A stretch of 64,000 nt of DNA from SAR324 cluster bacterium (GTDB lineage: Bacteria; SAR324; NAC60-12): positions 248,001 to 312,000 of the forward strand of contig JANQJU010000064.1 in assembly GCA_028281495.1 (NCBI GenBank). The letters run 5' to 3'. The notes below the pieces were generated by a model. The model ran no database searches. It saw only the letters and a list, made by a program, of their open reading frames with translations, and was not told the origin of the DNA. Each line of letters starts with the position of its first letter. The stretch's first letter is position 1. A program made the position numbers and the translations under genes. Positions 44,912-53,696 of the stretch are shown piece after piece.

Positions 44912-44944
44912 AAGCGTGAGGCCCCGTACTGGGACATCACGCTT
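44912..44944 (-). terminator. Rho-independent terminator after glnA
   Basis: On the minus strand AAGCGTGA ... TCACGCTT (44937-44944 and 44912-44919) forms a stem, extended by GTCCC/GGGGC, with a tract of about nine Us after it (the A-run at 44905-44913). It lies 47 bp after the glnA stop. This is the clearest intrinsic terminator in the window and separates glnA from glnE. Confidence 0.92.
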
Positions 44945-44990
44945 CTTAAGCTTGCCAACTTAAATGGAAAGCGATTCGTACCTGCTCGAC

Positions 44991-46397
44991 TTAGATGTCG
45001 AAGTACAGATAGTATTCATATGGATGAGGACGTGAGTTGACCTGAGAGGTTTCCTCTCCTCGCTTGTATTCCAACCAAGTTTCAATAACATCTTTAGTGA
45101 ACACGTCGCCTTTGAGCAAAAATTCATGATCCGCTTCCAGTGCGTTCAAAGCCTCATCTAAGGAGCCTGGCATTTTACCGATTTTATGAAGCTCTTCGGG
45201 GGGCAAATCATAGATGTTCACATCCATTGGATCGCCTGGATGGATTTTGTTTTGGATACCATCCAATCCTGCCATCATCATCACAGCAAACGCGAGATAA
45301 CCATTGGCACCTGAATCGGGGCACCGGAACTCAATACGCTTGGCCTTTGGAGAATCGACCACTGGAATTCGGATGGTCGCAGAACGATTACGAGCGGAAT
45401 ACGCCAAGTTGATTGGAGCTTCGAAGCCAGGAACCAAACGCTTGTAAGAGTTGGTCAAAGGGTTCGTGAACGCGCCTACTGCGGGAGCGTGCTTCAAAAT
45501 ACCACCGATGTAATGCAACGCAGTTTCACTCAAACCACCATAGCCTTCACCAGCAAACAAAGGCTGGCCGTCTTTCCACAAAGATTGATGGGTGTGCATC
45601 CCACTACCGTTGTCGTTGTAAACGGGCTTTGGCATGAAGGTGACGGTTTTTCCAGAGTTACGAGCCACATTGCGCAGGATGTACTTATACCATTGCAAAG
45701 CGTCTCCTGCAGCCAGGAGAGTATCAAATTTGTAGTTGATCTCGTGCTGAGCTGGGGAAACCTCGTGGTGAGCACGTTCTACTTCGATACCGCAGGCTTC
45801 CAAGGTCAAAATCATTTCATCACGTAAATCGGCATTGGAGTCAGCCGGAGAAACGGGAAAGTAGCCACTTTTAGGCCGGATTTTGTAGCCCAAATTTGGA
45901 CCTTCATCTGCGCCTGTCGTCCAATTGGATTCACTAGAGGATACGTGAACAAAGGTTTGGCCCTGATCGTGGTCGTAGCGGACATCATCAAAAATGAAAA
46001 ATTCGGCTTCCGGAGCAAAGTAAGCGGTGTCACCAATACCTGTTGATTTCAGGTAATTTTCTGCTTTTTTGGCAATGTTGCGAGGATCGCGGGAGTAGTC
46101 TTCCCCGGTGATGGGATCCACAATACCACCCAACAGAACCAAAGTTTTGTGTTTGGTGAATGGATCGAGTTTGGCAGTGGTGGGATCGGGCACCAAGCGC
46201 ATATCACTGTTGTTGATGGCTTGCCAGCCTCGGATACTGGAACCGTCAAATGCGACCCCGTCCATGTATTCTTCAATCATGTGGGCTGGCGCATTGATAT
46301 GCTGCCAAGTGTTGAATAAATCGAGGAAACGGAAATCAACAAGTTCCACTTCATTATCTTTTACGAATTTAACGACTTCAGCCGCACTTGTGAACAT
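44991..46397 (-). CDS. glnA: Glutamine synthetase, type I
   Basis: 468 residues, the normal size for GSI-beta. Glu-binding and metal residues lie in APEAEFFIFDDV, the NGSGMHTHQS loop and RVPG-like RLVPGFEAP. Tyr396 in DVNIYDLPPEE is the adenylylation site used by GlnE, so the enzyme is of the covalently controlled class. The ATG follows AAGGAGA. The upstream 316 bp hold a compact set of hairpins that could be a leader; see the separate entry. It makes glutamine from glutamate and ammonia. Confidence 0.98.
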   Translation of the reverse strand: MFTSAAEVVKFVKDNEVELVDFRFLDLFNTWQHINAPAHMIEEYMDGVAFDGSSIRGWQAINNSDMRLVPDPTTAKLDPFTKHKTLVLLGGIVDPITGEDYSRDPRNIAKKAENYLKSTGIGDTAYFAPEAEFFIFDDVRYDHDQGQTFVHVSSSESNWTTGADEGPNLGYKIRPKSGYFPVSPADSNADLRDEMILTLEACGIEVERAHHEVSPAQHEINYKFDTLLAAGDALQWYKYILRNVARNSGKTVTFMPKPVYNDNGSGMHTHQSLWKDGQPLFAGEGYGGLSETALHYIGGILKHAPAVGAFTNPLTNSYKRLVPGFEAPINLAYSARNRSATIRIPVVDSPKAKRIEFRCPDSGANGYLAFAVMMMAGLDGIQNKIHPGDPMDVNIYDLPPEELHKIGKMPGSLDEALNALEADHEFLLKGDVFTKDVIETWLEYKRGEETSQVNSRPHPYEYYLYFDI

Positions 46398-46479
46398 AGA
46401 GTCTCCTTCTTGCTAAAATAAGAGTTAGGATTGGTTTTGTTCCGGAAATTCGGATCATTCATTTAACTACTGAGAGGAA

Positions 46480-46587
46480 GCTCTCCTATCGAGAGCAAAG
46501 TCCAGGAAAACCCGGAATGACGGGACGTTAGAAAAGAACTTGACAATAAACAAGTTCAAAGCCCGAGAAAACCACTGAGGTGGGACG
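46480..46587. ncRNA. Hairpin-rich repeated RNA-like element in front of glnA
   Basis: Four perfect small stems in about 105 bp: GCTCTC/GAGAGC (46480-46496), CCCG/CGGG (46511-46524), GAACTTG/CAAGTTC (46536-46557) and CCAC/GTGG (46572-46583). On the plus strand a 31-32 nt repeat appears twice with 61-bp period (46496-46527 and 46557-46587), sharing CAAAG-Y-CC, AAAACC and GGGACG. The AAACC-stem-GGGACG order with AAAGCC resembles part of the c-di-GMP-I (GEMM) riboswitch core, but the second half of that core is missing and the strand would be opposite to glnA. Orientation is therefore undecided; the minus-strand reading is the glnA leader. Confidence 0.4.
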
Positions 46588-46665
46588 AACCCCTTTACAG
46601 CAAGAAATGAACCAAATCACTAGTTAAAAAAAATCAATGAGTTACCTGCTATTTTTAACACCAAA

Positions 46666-46704
46666 CTGCCTGTTTTTTAGATAAATTGCCTAAAAAATAG
46701 GCAG
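46666..46704 (-). terminator. Long inverted repeat after astB
   Basis: CTGCCTGTTTTTTAG (46666-46680) and CTAAAAAATAGGCAG (46690-46704) form a 15-bp stem with one mismatch and a 9-base loop, starting 9 bp after the astB stop. It is the natural end of the iadA-ast operon. The tail after the stem is weak in U. Confidence 0.6.
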
Positions 46705-46713
46705 GCTTGACAA

Positions 46714-48057
46714 TCAGACCTGTTGAAATGGATAAACCGACCCCAGGTGAAGCAACTGAGTGAGTTCGTCCAATGCGGTACGGACTTCATTGATAAATGA
46801 AGGGTCCGTCATATCGGCCAAACACAATTCATCTCGATAGTGCTGCTCCACCCATTGTTCCAACTGGATGTACAATTTTTCCGTTATAAAGACATGGGGG
46901 TTCGTAGCCTTCATTTCTTCCTCATTCAATACCACCCGTAAACGCAGACACGCAGGCCCTCCTCCATTTTTCATGCTCTGTTGTAGATCAAAATAGTGGA
47001 CACCTTGGATTGGATTTTCCTGGGAAATGACCTCGTCGAGAAAGGCTTTCACGGAGGGGGTTTGTTGACACTCCAATGGGGCAACAATCTTGATCGATTG
47101 GTCTGGTAAAGTGAGCAATTGGCTATTGAACAAATAAGATTGGACAGCGTCCTCCACCGGAACCTGGTGATCATCAGCTTGAATCAAGTACAATCCTCCT
47201 CCGAATTTTTGTTGTAACTCTTCAAGGACGCTTTCCTGATTGACGAAGGCTTGGGTGTGATACAAAAACACGTTGCGGTTGCCCACTGAAATCACATCGT
47301 TGTGAAATACGCCTTGATCGATCACATCAGGATGCTGTTGGGCAATCACGACTTTCTCTGAATCGAGTTGGTGCAGCCGGATGATGGCTTGAACGGCTTC
47401 ATAGGTATGGCGCGCAGGAAATTTATGCGGCCGTGGTTTGGTGGAATCGAGAACGGATTTTCCAAAGACAAATAATTCAATGCCAGGATCCCGATAATTT
47501 CGACAAAATCGGGTGTGATTGGCCGCTCCTTCGTCATCAAACATCCCGCTTCCAAACGGAAGGGGGGCATGGTGAACAAAGTATTTGTCATCAGAAAAGA
47601 TCTCCTGAAGAACCGCTTTAGTGGTGGGGTGTTCTAAGGACCGGTGGAAATTGCTGGCCAAATTGGCTGAAGTGAAATGGACTCGGCCATCTGCGGTGTC
47701 GCCACTGGGAGATACGGTAGCGGCATTGGCAACCCACATGTTAGAAGAAGCGCAACATGCGGAGAACAAAAGTGGGTTGGTTTGATAAGCTTTTTTCAAT
47801 ACGTCCGATTCCTTGCCTTGAAATCCCATTCGGCGAAGTGTTGTGATATCGGGCCTTTCATGAGGAGGCAAAACGGCTTGTTTCAATCCCAAGTCGGCCA
47901 GGTGTTTCATTTTCACCAGGCCTTGCTTCGCAGCAGCTTTGGGATTGGAAACACTTCGCGCATTGGTCTTGGAAGCAACATTACCATAAGACAATCCACC
48001 ATAATTGTGGGTAGGACCTACCAGTCCGTCAAAATTCACTTCATATGCCTGAGTCAT
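46714..48057 (-). CDS. astB: N-succinylarginine dihydrolase
   Basis: Start at ATG 48057 (AAAGGA upstream); it overlaps the kamA stop by 4 bp. 447 residues, normal for AstB. It begins TQAYEVNFDGLVGPTHNYGG and has ARSVSNPKAAAKQGL, both AstB signatures; amidinotransferase-type fold with the catalytic Cys near the C-terminus (GGGPACLRLRV). It converts succinylarginine to succinylornithine, CO2 and ammonia, the second step of the AST pathway. Last gene of the operon iadA-astA-M20-kamA-astB. Confidence 0.95.
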   Translation of the reverse strand: MTQAYEVNFDGLVGPTHNYGGLSYGNVASKTNARSVSNPKAAAKQGLVKMKHLADLGLKQAVLPPHERPDITTLRRMGFQGKESDVLKKAYQTNPLLFSACCASSNMWVANAATVSPSGDTADGRVHFTSANLASNFHRSLEHPTTKAVLQEIFSDDKYFVHHAPLPFGSGMFDDEGAANHTRFCRNYRDPGIELFVFGKSVLDSTKPRPHKFPARHTYEAVQAIIRLHQLDSEKVVIAQQHPDVIDQGVFHNDVISVGNRNVFLYHTQAFVNQESVLEELQQKFGGGLYLIQADDHQVPVEDAVQSYLFNSQLLTLPDQSIKIVAPLECQQTPSVKAFLDEVISQENPIQGVHYFDLQQSMKNGGGPACLRLRVVLNEEEMKATNPHVFITEKLYIQLEQWVEQHYRDELCLADMTDPSFINEVRTALDELTQLLHLGSVYPFQQV

Positions 48058-49166
48058 TTGCTGTCCTTTGATTGAAGATCTGAAAAACAAGGGTGCTTGG
48101 GCGAGGCACCCGGAGAGTAGGTATGCTGTCTTCCCTGGACATCCGTAACCAGATAAGTGTTGTGATTTGCTGGCTCACCGGAGGGAAGAAGATAATTGGG
48201 ACCAATCGGAACTTTTCCATACCCCCCAGGAATGTCCAATATATAGGTAGGGAGACACAGGCCAGAGATCCGGCCACGCAGAGTTTGCATCAAGGCTTGG
48301 CCTTCCGCGATTGAAACCCGGAAATGGGAAGTACCTTGTGCCAAATCAGGATGGTGGAGATAATACGGTTTGATACGCAATCGAGTGAGCTGGCGAAGCA
48401 GCCGTTCCATTACTTCTGGCGTATCGTTGATCCCGCGAAGCAATACCGTCTGACTGAGTAACGGAATGCCCACGTCGCTCATTTGCGCACAAGCGGATTG
48501 AGCCGCATTCGAGAGTTCCTGAGGGTGATTGCAATGCAAAATGACATACACGGGTGTGGGAACTTTCAGGACTTGCACAAAATCCATATCGATTGTGGAG
48601 GGAGAAACGACCGGAACGCGTGTGTGGATTCGAATCACTTCCACATGTTCCATTGCATCCAGGGCTTCAATAATGGAAGCCAACCGTCGTTTCGATAAGA
48701 GGAAGGGGTCTCCTCCACTGAGGATGACTTCCCAGACTTCAGGATGTTGACGAATGTAATCCAGAGCCGCTTCCATTTCTTGGGAAGTGAGGGTCTCGCT
48801 TCCACTCCCTACTTTTTCCCTACGAAAACAAAACCGACAATAGGCCGGACACACATGGACCGGCTTGAGCAATAGACGATCTGGATACCGATGTGTGATG
48901 CCTTTGATTGGGGTGAATGGATTGTCTCCAATGGGATCTTCGTATTCTTCGGGAAGAATATGCAGTTCTTGCGGGTCTGGGACAAATTGTTTGGCAACCG
49001 GGTCGTCTGGGTTGCTGAGATCGATTGAGGAGCGGAGTTCATCAGGTAAAGCTGCCACAAAGTTTTCAGTCACTTGCTCTAAAGCAGTTTCCCATTCGGG
49101 AGCCACCAACCCTGCTTGGACAAAATCTTTGGGATGTCGTAGAGGGCGATTCATGGATTTTCCCAT
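48054..49166 (-). CDS. kamA: Lysine 2,3-aminomutase-type radical SAM enzyme
   Basis: 370 residues. Radical SAM motif CPAYCRFC gives Cys106, Cys110 and Cys113. PLP-binding region is in the C-terminal half. Two lysine-binding aspartates of KamA are both present: Asp274 in HHPDLAQGTSHFR and Asp311 in YILDIPGGYGKVP. The latter motif (DxPGGxGKxP) is in catabolic KamA and absent from the EF-P modifying EpmB, so I call it KamA. It makes beta-lysine from lysine. ATG 49166 has AGGAG 8 bp upstream and overlaps the M20 gene by 16 bp. Confidence 0.8.
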   Translation of the reverse strand: MGKSMNRPLRHPKDFVQAGLVAPEWETALEQVTENFVAALPDELRSSIDLSNPDDPVAKQFVPDPQELHILPEEYEDPIGDNPFTPIKGITHRYPDRLLLKPVHVCPAYCRFCFRREKVGSGSETLTSQEMEAALDYIRQHPEVWEVILSGGDPFLLSKRRLASIIEALDAMEHVEVIRIHTRVPVVSPSTIDMDFVQVLKVPTPVYVILHCNHPQELSNAAQSACAQMSDVGIPLLSQTVLLRGINDTPEVMERLLRQLTRLRIKPYYLHHPDLAQGTSHFRVSIAEGQALMQTLRGRISGLCLPTYILDIPGGYGKVPIGPNYLLPSGEPANHNTYLVTDVQGRQHTYSPGASPKHPCFSDLQSKDSK

Positions 49167-50371
49167 TTCACTTCTCCTGAAGCGAGTCGCATGAGCAGCA
49201 ACGCGGATAATTTGGCGCGTTCGGTGAGGCTGTCAAGAAGCAGGTATTCTTGAGCGCTGTGGATCTTGCCCCCACGGACACCTAAGGTGTCGACGTTCGG
49301 TAATCCAGCCGCAGCCAGATTGTTGCCATCGCAAGCTCCTCCGGTGGCTTTCCAACTGATGGGTTGGCTCAGCATCGTTCCACACTCAGCCACGAGGTCA
49401 AACAAGCGGCTCATCGAAGGAGTGAACCGCTTGGGCTTTCTCGAAAATTTCCCATACAAGTGGGAGCGAATGCCATCTTTGAGATCAAGCTGATTTTGTA
49501 GTTGTTGTAAAGCATGCTGAACCCATTTCTCGTCGGCCTCGCTTTCAGTACGGACATTGATTCGTCCAATGGCTAGATCAGGGACCATATTGAGAGGGCC
49601 ACCCCCTTCGATACGTCCCACATTGAGTGTGATCGTTTCACGTTGTTCGTTCAACTGATTCGCGGCAAGCAAGAATTCAGCAAGGGCACATATGGCATTG
49701 CGTCCACTTTCGAACGCTCGCCCTACATGAGCTGATTTGCCATGAACCACTACGGAAAAGCTTCCCACCCCTTTGCGTTCCCCTGCCAATTGTCCTTGAT
49801 CGTTGGTGGCAGGTTCGTAAATCAATCCCAAGTGACTACGCCCCGCGACTTCGGCAAGGAGGGGGCCAGAGCCGTCTGAGCTGATTTCTTCATCTGGGTT
49901 GATCACGATTTCCCAGCCCAGATTGGCGGTGTACGGTGTTCGCTCAAAAGCCTCCAAAGCTTTGAGCATTACCGCCAATCCTCCTTTTAGATCGGCGACG
50001 CCTGGCCCATTCCAAGTATTGTCGTCTACTTTATGGATCGTTTGAAACGGGTGGGTTTTACCAAAAACCGTGTCCATGTGTCCCACCAACATCACTTTGA
50101 GAGGGGCTTCTGGACGTTTGCGAAGGTGTAGTGCCTTGCCAAGAGGAACGTGTTCTACCTCGCCTTGAGAATTCACGACTTCTTTAGGTGGTAGATCCAC
50201 TTCGTGCATATCCGCCCCTAGTCGGACAAACGCGGTTTGTAAAACCTTTGACATCTGGGCGAGGCCCTCCAGATTCCAGCTTCCCGAGTTGATATGACTC
50301 CATTCCCATACCAATTGACACATTGCTTCGTGTTGTTGATCGATCCAGTCCAAATAAGGTGTGTAATTCAT
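49151..50371 (-). CDS. M20-family metallopeptidase (CPG2/ArgE-like)
   Basis: 406 residues. Zinc ligands sit in VGHMDTVFG, GPGVADLKGG and NPDEEISSDGSGP with a final HSAQEY (as in CPG2). The lid domain (about 180-295) has GKSAHVGRAFESGRNA. Members hydrolyse N-acyl amino acids or gamma-glutamyl bonds. Its place in the ast operon suggests it might take the role of AstE, succinylglutamate desuccinylase, which is missing here, but this is inference. It overlaps kamA by 16 bp. Confidence 0.85.
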   Translation of the reverse strand: MNYTPYLDWIDQQHEAMCQLVWEWSHINSGSWNLEGLAQMSKVLQTAFVRLGADMHEVDLPPKEVVNSQGEVEHVPLGKALHLRKRPEAPLKVMLVGHMDTVFGKTHPFQTIHKVDDNTWNGPGVADLKGGLAVMLKALEAFERTPYTANLGWEIVINPDEEISSDGSGPLLAEVAGRSHLGLIYEPATNDQGQLAGERKGVGSFSVVVHGKSAHVGRAFESGRNAICALAEFLLAANQLNEQRETITLNVGRIEGGGPLNMVPDLAIGRINVRTESEADEKWVQHALQQLQNQLDLKDGIRSHLYGKFSRKPKRFTPSMSRLFDLVAECGTMLSQPISWKATGGACDGNNLAAAGLPNVDTLGVRGGKIHSAQEYLLLDSLTERAKLSALLLMRLASGEVKWENP

Positions 50372-50410
50372 ATCACTCTCAAACAGGGGGTTGTGAAAAA
50401 AGATAGGCGG

Positions 50411-51436
50411 TCAAGTTGCTTGTTTCTTAGGAAATGGAGAAAAGCGGATGGTGTCACCTGGCTGAACTTCCAGGGCATGAGCTATTTCTTGAGGCAGAGA
50501 CACGGTATCGTCTTCATGCAAAACCACCGATCCTGAACACAAACGGAAATCCAACCGAGTATTACAAATCAGATGGGTCTCCGATTCAACCGATTCGACG
50601 ATCTGCCCCACGGTAGCACGACGGCTTAAACGGACGGTTGCTACATTGGTGAGTAGGACTTCCAAGGTTGGGCCGGCATCGAAGATATCCACATAGCCTT
50701 TCCAAGAAAATCCTTGTTGTTTCAGCATTTTCATAGCCGGTCGTGTTGCTTCTTGGACTTGACCAATCACTTCTTGGGCAGGCTTGGGAAGCAAAGGAAC
50801 GTAAATTGGATATTTGGGCATGAGATCGGCAATGAATTGTTTGCCGGCAGCTTCCGTGAGGTAATCGGCTTCTGAGAAATCCATCTCAAAAAAACAAGCT
50901 CCCAAGTTTTTCCAGAAAGGGGGAAAACCGTTCTCATCCAGGCAACCTCGCATGTCAGCAATCACCACTTGCGCAAAGCGATTGGGGAACTCGGCCATGA
51001 ACAAAAATCGGCACAGCGAAAGCAGCTTGCCATTGCCACCTTGACGACAGCCTGGGGTGAGGAACAGAGTTCCGATTTCACTCACATATGTATAGTCGTT
51101 GACCAGATAGAGGACCTGGATTTCTTTAGTGATGTTCAGCTTTTCTGAAGTCTGAACCAAAGTGCTGAGTTTGTAGGAATAAAAGGGTTGGCTCACCAGA
51201 GCGTAAATGGCACAAACACCGGCAATCTGCCCGGTATCCATGTCTTCCAACACAAAGACATAGGTCTCGTCGTCGGGTTCGTTCACGGTTTTAGTGAAAC
51301 TTGATACCGATTTGTCAATTTTCTCCTGGAGCACCCGACGGTCGGGAGGAAGCGTGGTCAGGCCAACTCCCGCTTCTGTAGCCAGTGCCAGCAGCCCTTC
51401 CATTTCATTGGAACGAATCGGACGAATACGCATCAT
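50411..51436 (-). CDS. astA: Arginine N-succinyltransferase
   Basis: 341 residues, normal for AstA. It begins MRIRPIRSNEMEGLLALATEAG and contains YSYKLSTLVQTSEKLNI, GTLFLTPGCRQGGNGKLLS and VIADMRGCLDENG, all AstA signatures. It transfers succinate from succinyl-CoA to arginine, first step of the AST pathway. It overlaps iadA by 4 bp and is followed by the M20 peptidase 39 bp on. Only one astA is present, so it is the monomeric-type rather than an AruF/AruG pair, as far as the window shows. Confidence 0.95.
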   Translation of the reverse strand: MMRIRPIRSNEMEGLLALATEAGVGLTTLPPDRRVLQEKIDKSVSSFTKTVNEPDDETYVFVLEDMDTGQIAGVCAIYALVSQPFYSYKLSTLVQTSEKLNITKEIQVLYLVNDYTYVSEIGTLFLTPGCRQGGNGKLLSLCRFLFMAEFPNRFAQVVIADMRGCLDENGFPPFWKNLGACFFEMDFSEADYLTEAAGKQFIADLMPKYPIYVPLLPKPAQEVIGQVQEATRPAMKMLKQQGFSWKGYVDIFDAGPTLEVLLTNVATVRLSRRATVGQIVESVESETHLICNTRLDFRLCSGSVVLHEDDTVSLPQEIAHALEVQPGDTIRFSPFPKKQAT

Positions 51437-52593
51437 GCCTCAAACCCTCCTTTTCGGACAATTTCTCCATTTTTCATCAAAAATTCGCCTTTGGCCACGA
51501 CATAACGGATTTGCCCTGCCTTGTCCAGTACCACCACATCTGCATCTAGACCGGTACGGATTCGCCCTTTGGTCGATAGTTGGAGAATGTCAGCCGGATT
51601 CGACGTGAACGGGCGGAGCGCCTTCTCCCAAGGCATTCCTTCTTGTTGAACCAAGTCGATCAACTCTATGAAAACTGACACGGGTTGACCCACGTTCATT
51701 TCCTTCAAATTACCTTGCTCGTCAAAAATCGGAAGGGTGCCTCCCGCATCTGAAGAAATCGTGATGTGTTCTAGAGGCACCCCGGATTTCAACAATTCCG
51801 TCACACACGAGGAGGGTTTGATTTCCACTTCCGGATCAAAAGGAAATGAGCTTGCGGTGAGGTCCACTAGGCCTTGACGTCCGTAAGTTTTGGATTCTTC
51901 AAAGATGTGTGCATTGCGGTTGCAATGGGTGGGTAGCAGTTGGTGCCATGACATCTCGCTATTTTCGAGCATTTGATAGATTAAATCGAAGGGCTTCTGA
52001 CCGTCTCCCATATGAAAATGTGTGATTCCCGCTTTACCTCCCAACATACCACCAACTTTGGTGTGCTGAGCCAATCGAATCAGATCGGGCAGTATTGGAA
52101 ACGAAGATCGATGATCAGCCAAGGCAATTTCACCCACACCAATCACTTCTTCAATCAAGGCTAGGTCTTTGGCAACTTCTCCTAAAATGGTCGGAGGAGG
52201 CACCTGATAAGCTCCGGTGTAGATATGACAGGTGATGCCCTCCTGACACAGACTCTTGGCTTTCATCAGCAACTGTTCGACGGTCCGCACAAAACCATCG
52301 GTGCCCAGGCATCCAACCGCAGTGGTCACCCCGCCTTGAATGAATTGGCTCAACTGCATTTCAGGAGTTCGTGTGGTGGGCCCCCCCTCGCCTCCGCCAC
52401 CAGTCAAATGGACGTGGAGGTCGATCAGGCCTGGAATCAACAGTCCAGAATCGAGATGGATGACTTCAGCATTCAGATTGGACGGAAGGTCGATGTGATC
52501 TTCGATAGCTACGATTTGAGAACCAGCGAGGAAAACCTCTTTGGCTCCTAAGGGATCGGGTGAATACACCTCACAACCTTTGAAGACGATCAC
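51433..52593 (-). CDS. iadA: Isoaspartyl dipeptidase
   Basis: 386 residues from a GTG start with AAAGGTT upstream. Metal-dependent amidohydrolase fold: LIDLHVHLTGGGGEGG (first His pair), the carboxylated-Lys region, HFHMGDG, ITISSDAGG with the catalytic Asp. IadA releases aspartate from beta-aspartyl dipeptides formed by isomerisation of Asn/Asp. First gene of the operon; it overlaps astA by 4 bp. Its presence with ast genes fits a peptide/amino acid catabolic unit. Confidence 0.92.
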   Translation of the reverse strand: MIVFKGCEVYSPDPLGAKEVFLAGSQIVAIEDHIDLPSNLNAEVIHLDSGLLIPGLIDLHVHLTGGGGEGGPTTRTPEMQLSQFIQGGVTTAVGCLGTDGFVRTVEQLLMKAKSLCQEGITCHIYTGAYQVPPPTILGEVAKDLALIEEVIGVGEIALADHRSSFPILPDLIRLAQHTKVGGMLGGKAGITHFHMGDGQKPFDLIYQMLENSEMSWHQLLPTHCNRNAHIFEESKTYGRQGLVDLTASSFPFDPEVEIKPSSCVTELLKSGVPLEHITISSDAGGTLPIFDEQGNLKEMNVGQPVSVFIELIDLVQQEGMPWEKALRPFTSNPADILQLSTKGRIRTGLDADVVVLDKAGQIRYVVAKGEFLMKNGEIVRKGGFEA

Positions 52594-52764
52594 AATAACC
52601 TTTCCGATTCAATTGAGTAAAATTAGCGAAAAACCAAAACTTTGGTATGAGAACAGTGTTGCTGGAAGTCAAGACTTATTCAGCTTACTCCGTTACCGTC
52701 ATTCTTGACAAAGCTTCTTTTCCAGCTCCTTACGTGTTTCTAAAAAAACTTTTACATTTCGGGT

Positions 52765-52805
52765 CGTCTTCAGTAAGACGAAATTGAGGGATCACTCCCT
52801 CAATT
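52765..52805 (+). promoter_or_regulatory. Two consecutive leader hairpins of the ABC importer operon
   Basis: CGTCTT-CAGT-AAGACG (52765-52780) and AATTGAGGGA-TCAC-TCCCTCAATT (52782-52805, a perfect 10-bp stem) are back to back, ending 33 bp before the ribosome site at 52839. No T-run follows, so they are not a simple terminator. They could be a leader controlling translation or mRNA stability. Confidence 0.55.
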
Positions 52806-52848
52806 GTGCAATCGAACGAAAGATATCATCCTAAGAAAAAGGAGCGGT

Positions 52849-53625
52849 GTGAGCGAAAAAGAAGCAGCATTAGTCGTCGATGATTTGCATAAATCATTTG
52901 GGGAACACGAGGTTCTGAAAGGAGTCTCGGTCACGGCACATGAAGGCGACGTGATTGCCATGTTAGGCTCCAGTGGTAGTGGCAAGAGCACGTTCTTGAG
53001 ATGCATCAACTTGTTGGAAACACCAACAAGCGGAAAGGTGTTTGTTCGTGGAGAGTTGATTCAAATGAAAAAAGATCGTCATGGCGTGTCGGTTCCAGCG
53101 GACCACAAGCAAGTGGAGCGCCTCCGAACTCGACTGTCGATGGTCTTTCAGCAATTCAACTTGTGGTCGCACATGACCGTGCTGGAAAACGTAATTGAAG
53201 CGCCAGTCCATGTGTTGAAAGTCCCCCGAAACGAGGCGATTGAAAAAGCGGAAACACTTCTGAAAAAAGTCGGGATTTACGAACGACGTGGCTATTATCC
53301 GACGCATATGTCGGGGGGGCAACAGCAACGTGCGGCCATTGCGCGCGCTTTGGCAATGGAACCGGATGTGTTGCTTTTCGATGAACCGACGTCGGCACTC
53401 GACCCCGAATTGGTCAATGAAGTGTTACGTGTAATGCGCAGTTTGGCCGAAGAAGGTCGAACCATGATCGTGGTGACTCATGAAATGGGATTCGCCCGTG
53501 AAGTCTCTTCACGAGTCATTTTTCTACACCAAGGGAATATTGAGGAGGATGGGCCTCCTAAACAAGTTTTCGAAACTCCCAAGTCGGAACGATTCCGCCA
53601 ATTTTTGGATGGGAATTTGAAATAA
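52849..53625 (+). CDS. Basic amino acid ABC transporter ATP-binding protein
   Basis: Start at GTG 52849, with AAGGAG at 52839-52844; an earlier frame has no site. 258 residues. Walker A GSSGSGKST, Q-loop VFQQFNLW, signature SGGQQQR, Walker B DVLLFDEPTS, and switch His in VTHEMGF. The HisP/AotP/ArtP class for basic or polar amino acids is the best fit (LHKSFGEHEVLKGVS at the start). First of four genes of an importer operon with a binding protein and two permeases. Confidence 0.92.
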   Translation: MSEKEAALVVDDLHKSFGEHEVLKGVSVTAHEGDVIAMLGSSGSGKSTFLRCINLLETPTSGKVFVRGELIQMKKDRHGVSVPADHKQVERLRTRLSMVFQQFNLWSHMTVLENVIEAPVHVLKVPRNEAIEKAETLLKKVGIYERRGYYPTHMSGGQQQRAAIARALAMEPDVLLFDEPTSALDPELVNEVLRVMRSLAEEGRTMIVVTHEMGFAREVSSRVIFLHQGNIEEDGPPKQVFETPKSERFRQFLDGNLK

Positions 53626-53696
53626 GGACCACTGGAAATCGGTGCTCGTTTCGGATTTTTCAAACTTCAACGATTAACTTATGAGAAGGAGACGGT

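Larger units (their letters stand above)
46398..46713. other. Intergenic region with hairpin cluster and astB terminator
   Basis: 316 bp between the astB stop and the glnA start, both on the minus strand. It contains the hairpin cluster at 46480-46587 and a long inverted repeat at 46666-46704. No sigma-54 type -24/-12 site (GG-N10-GC) was convincing to me. Confidence 0.6.

Noticed and set aside
46480..46587. Full c-di-GMP-I riboswitch
   Set aside because: Only AAACC-stem-GGGACG-AAAGCC pieces agree; the second conserved half (tetraloop receptor and GGUAGGUAG-like part) is not seen, and the strand is opposite to the nearest gene.
48054..49166. EpmB-type EF-P modifying aminomutase
   Set aside because: The DIPGGYGKVP segment and both lysine-binding aspartates favour catabolic KamA; EpmB lacks this C-terminal motif.
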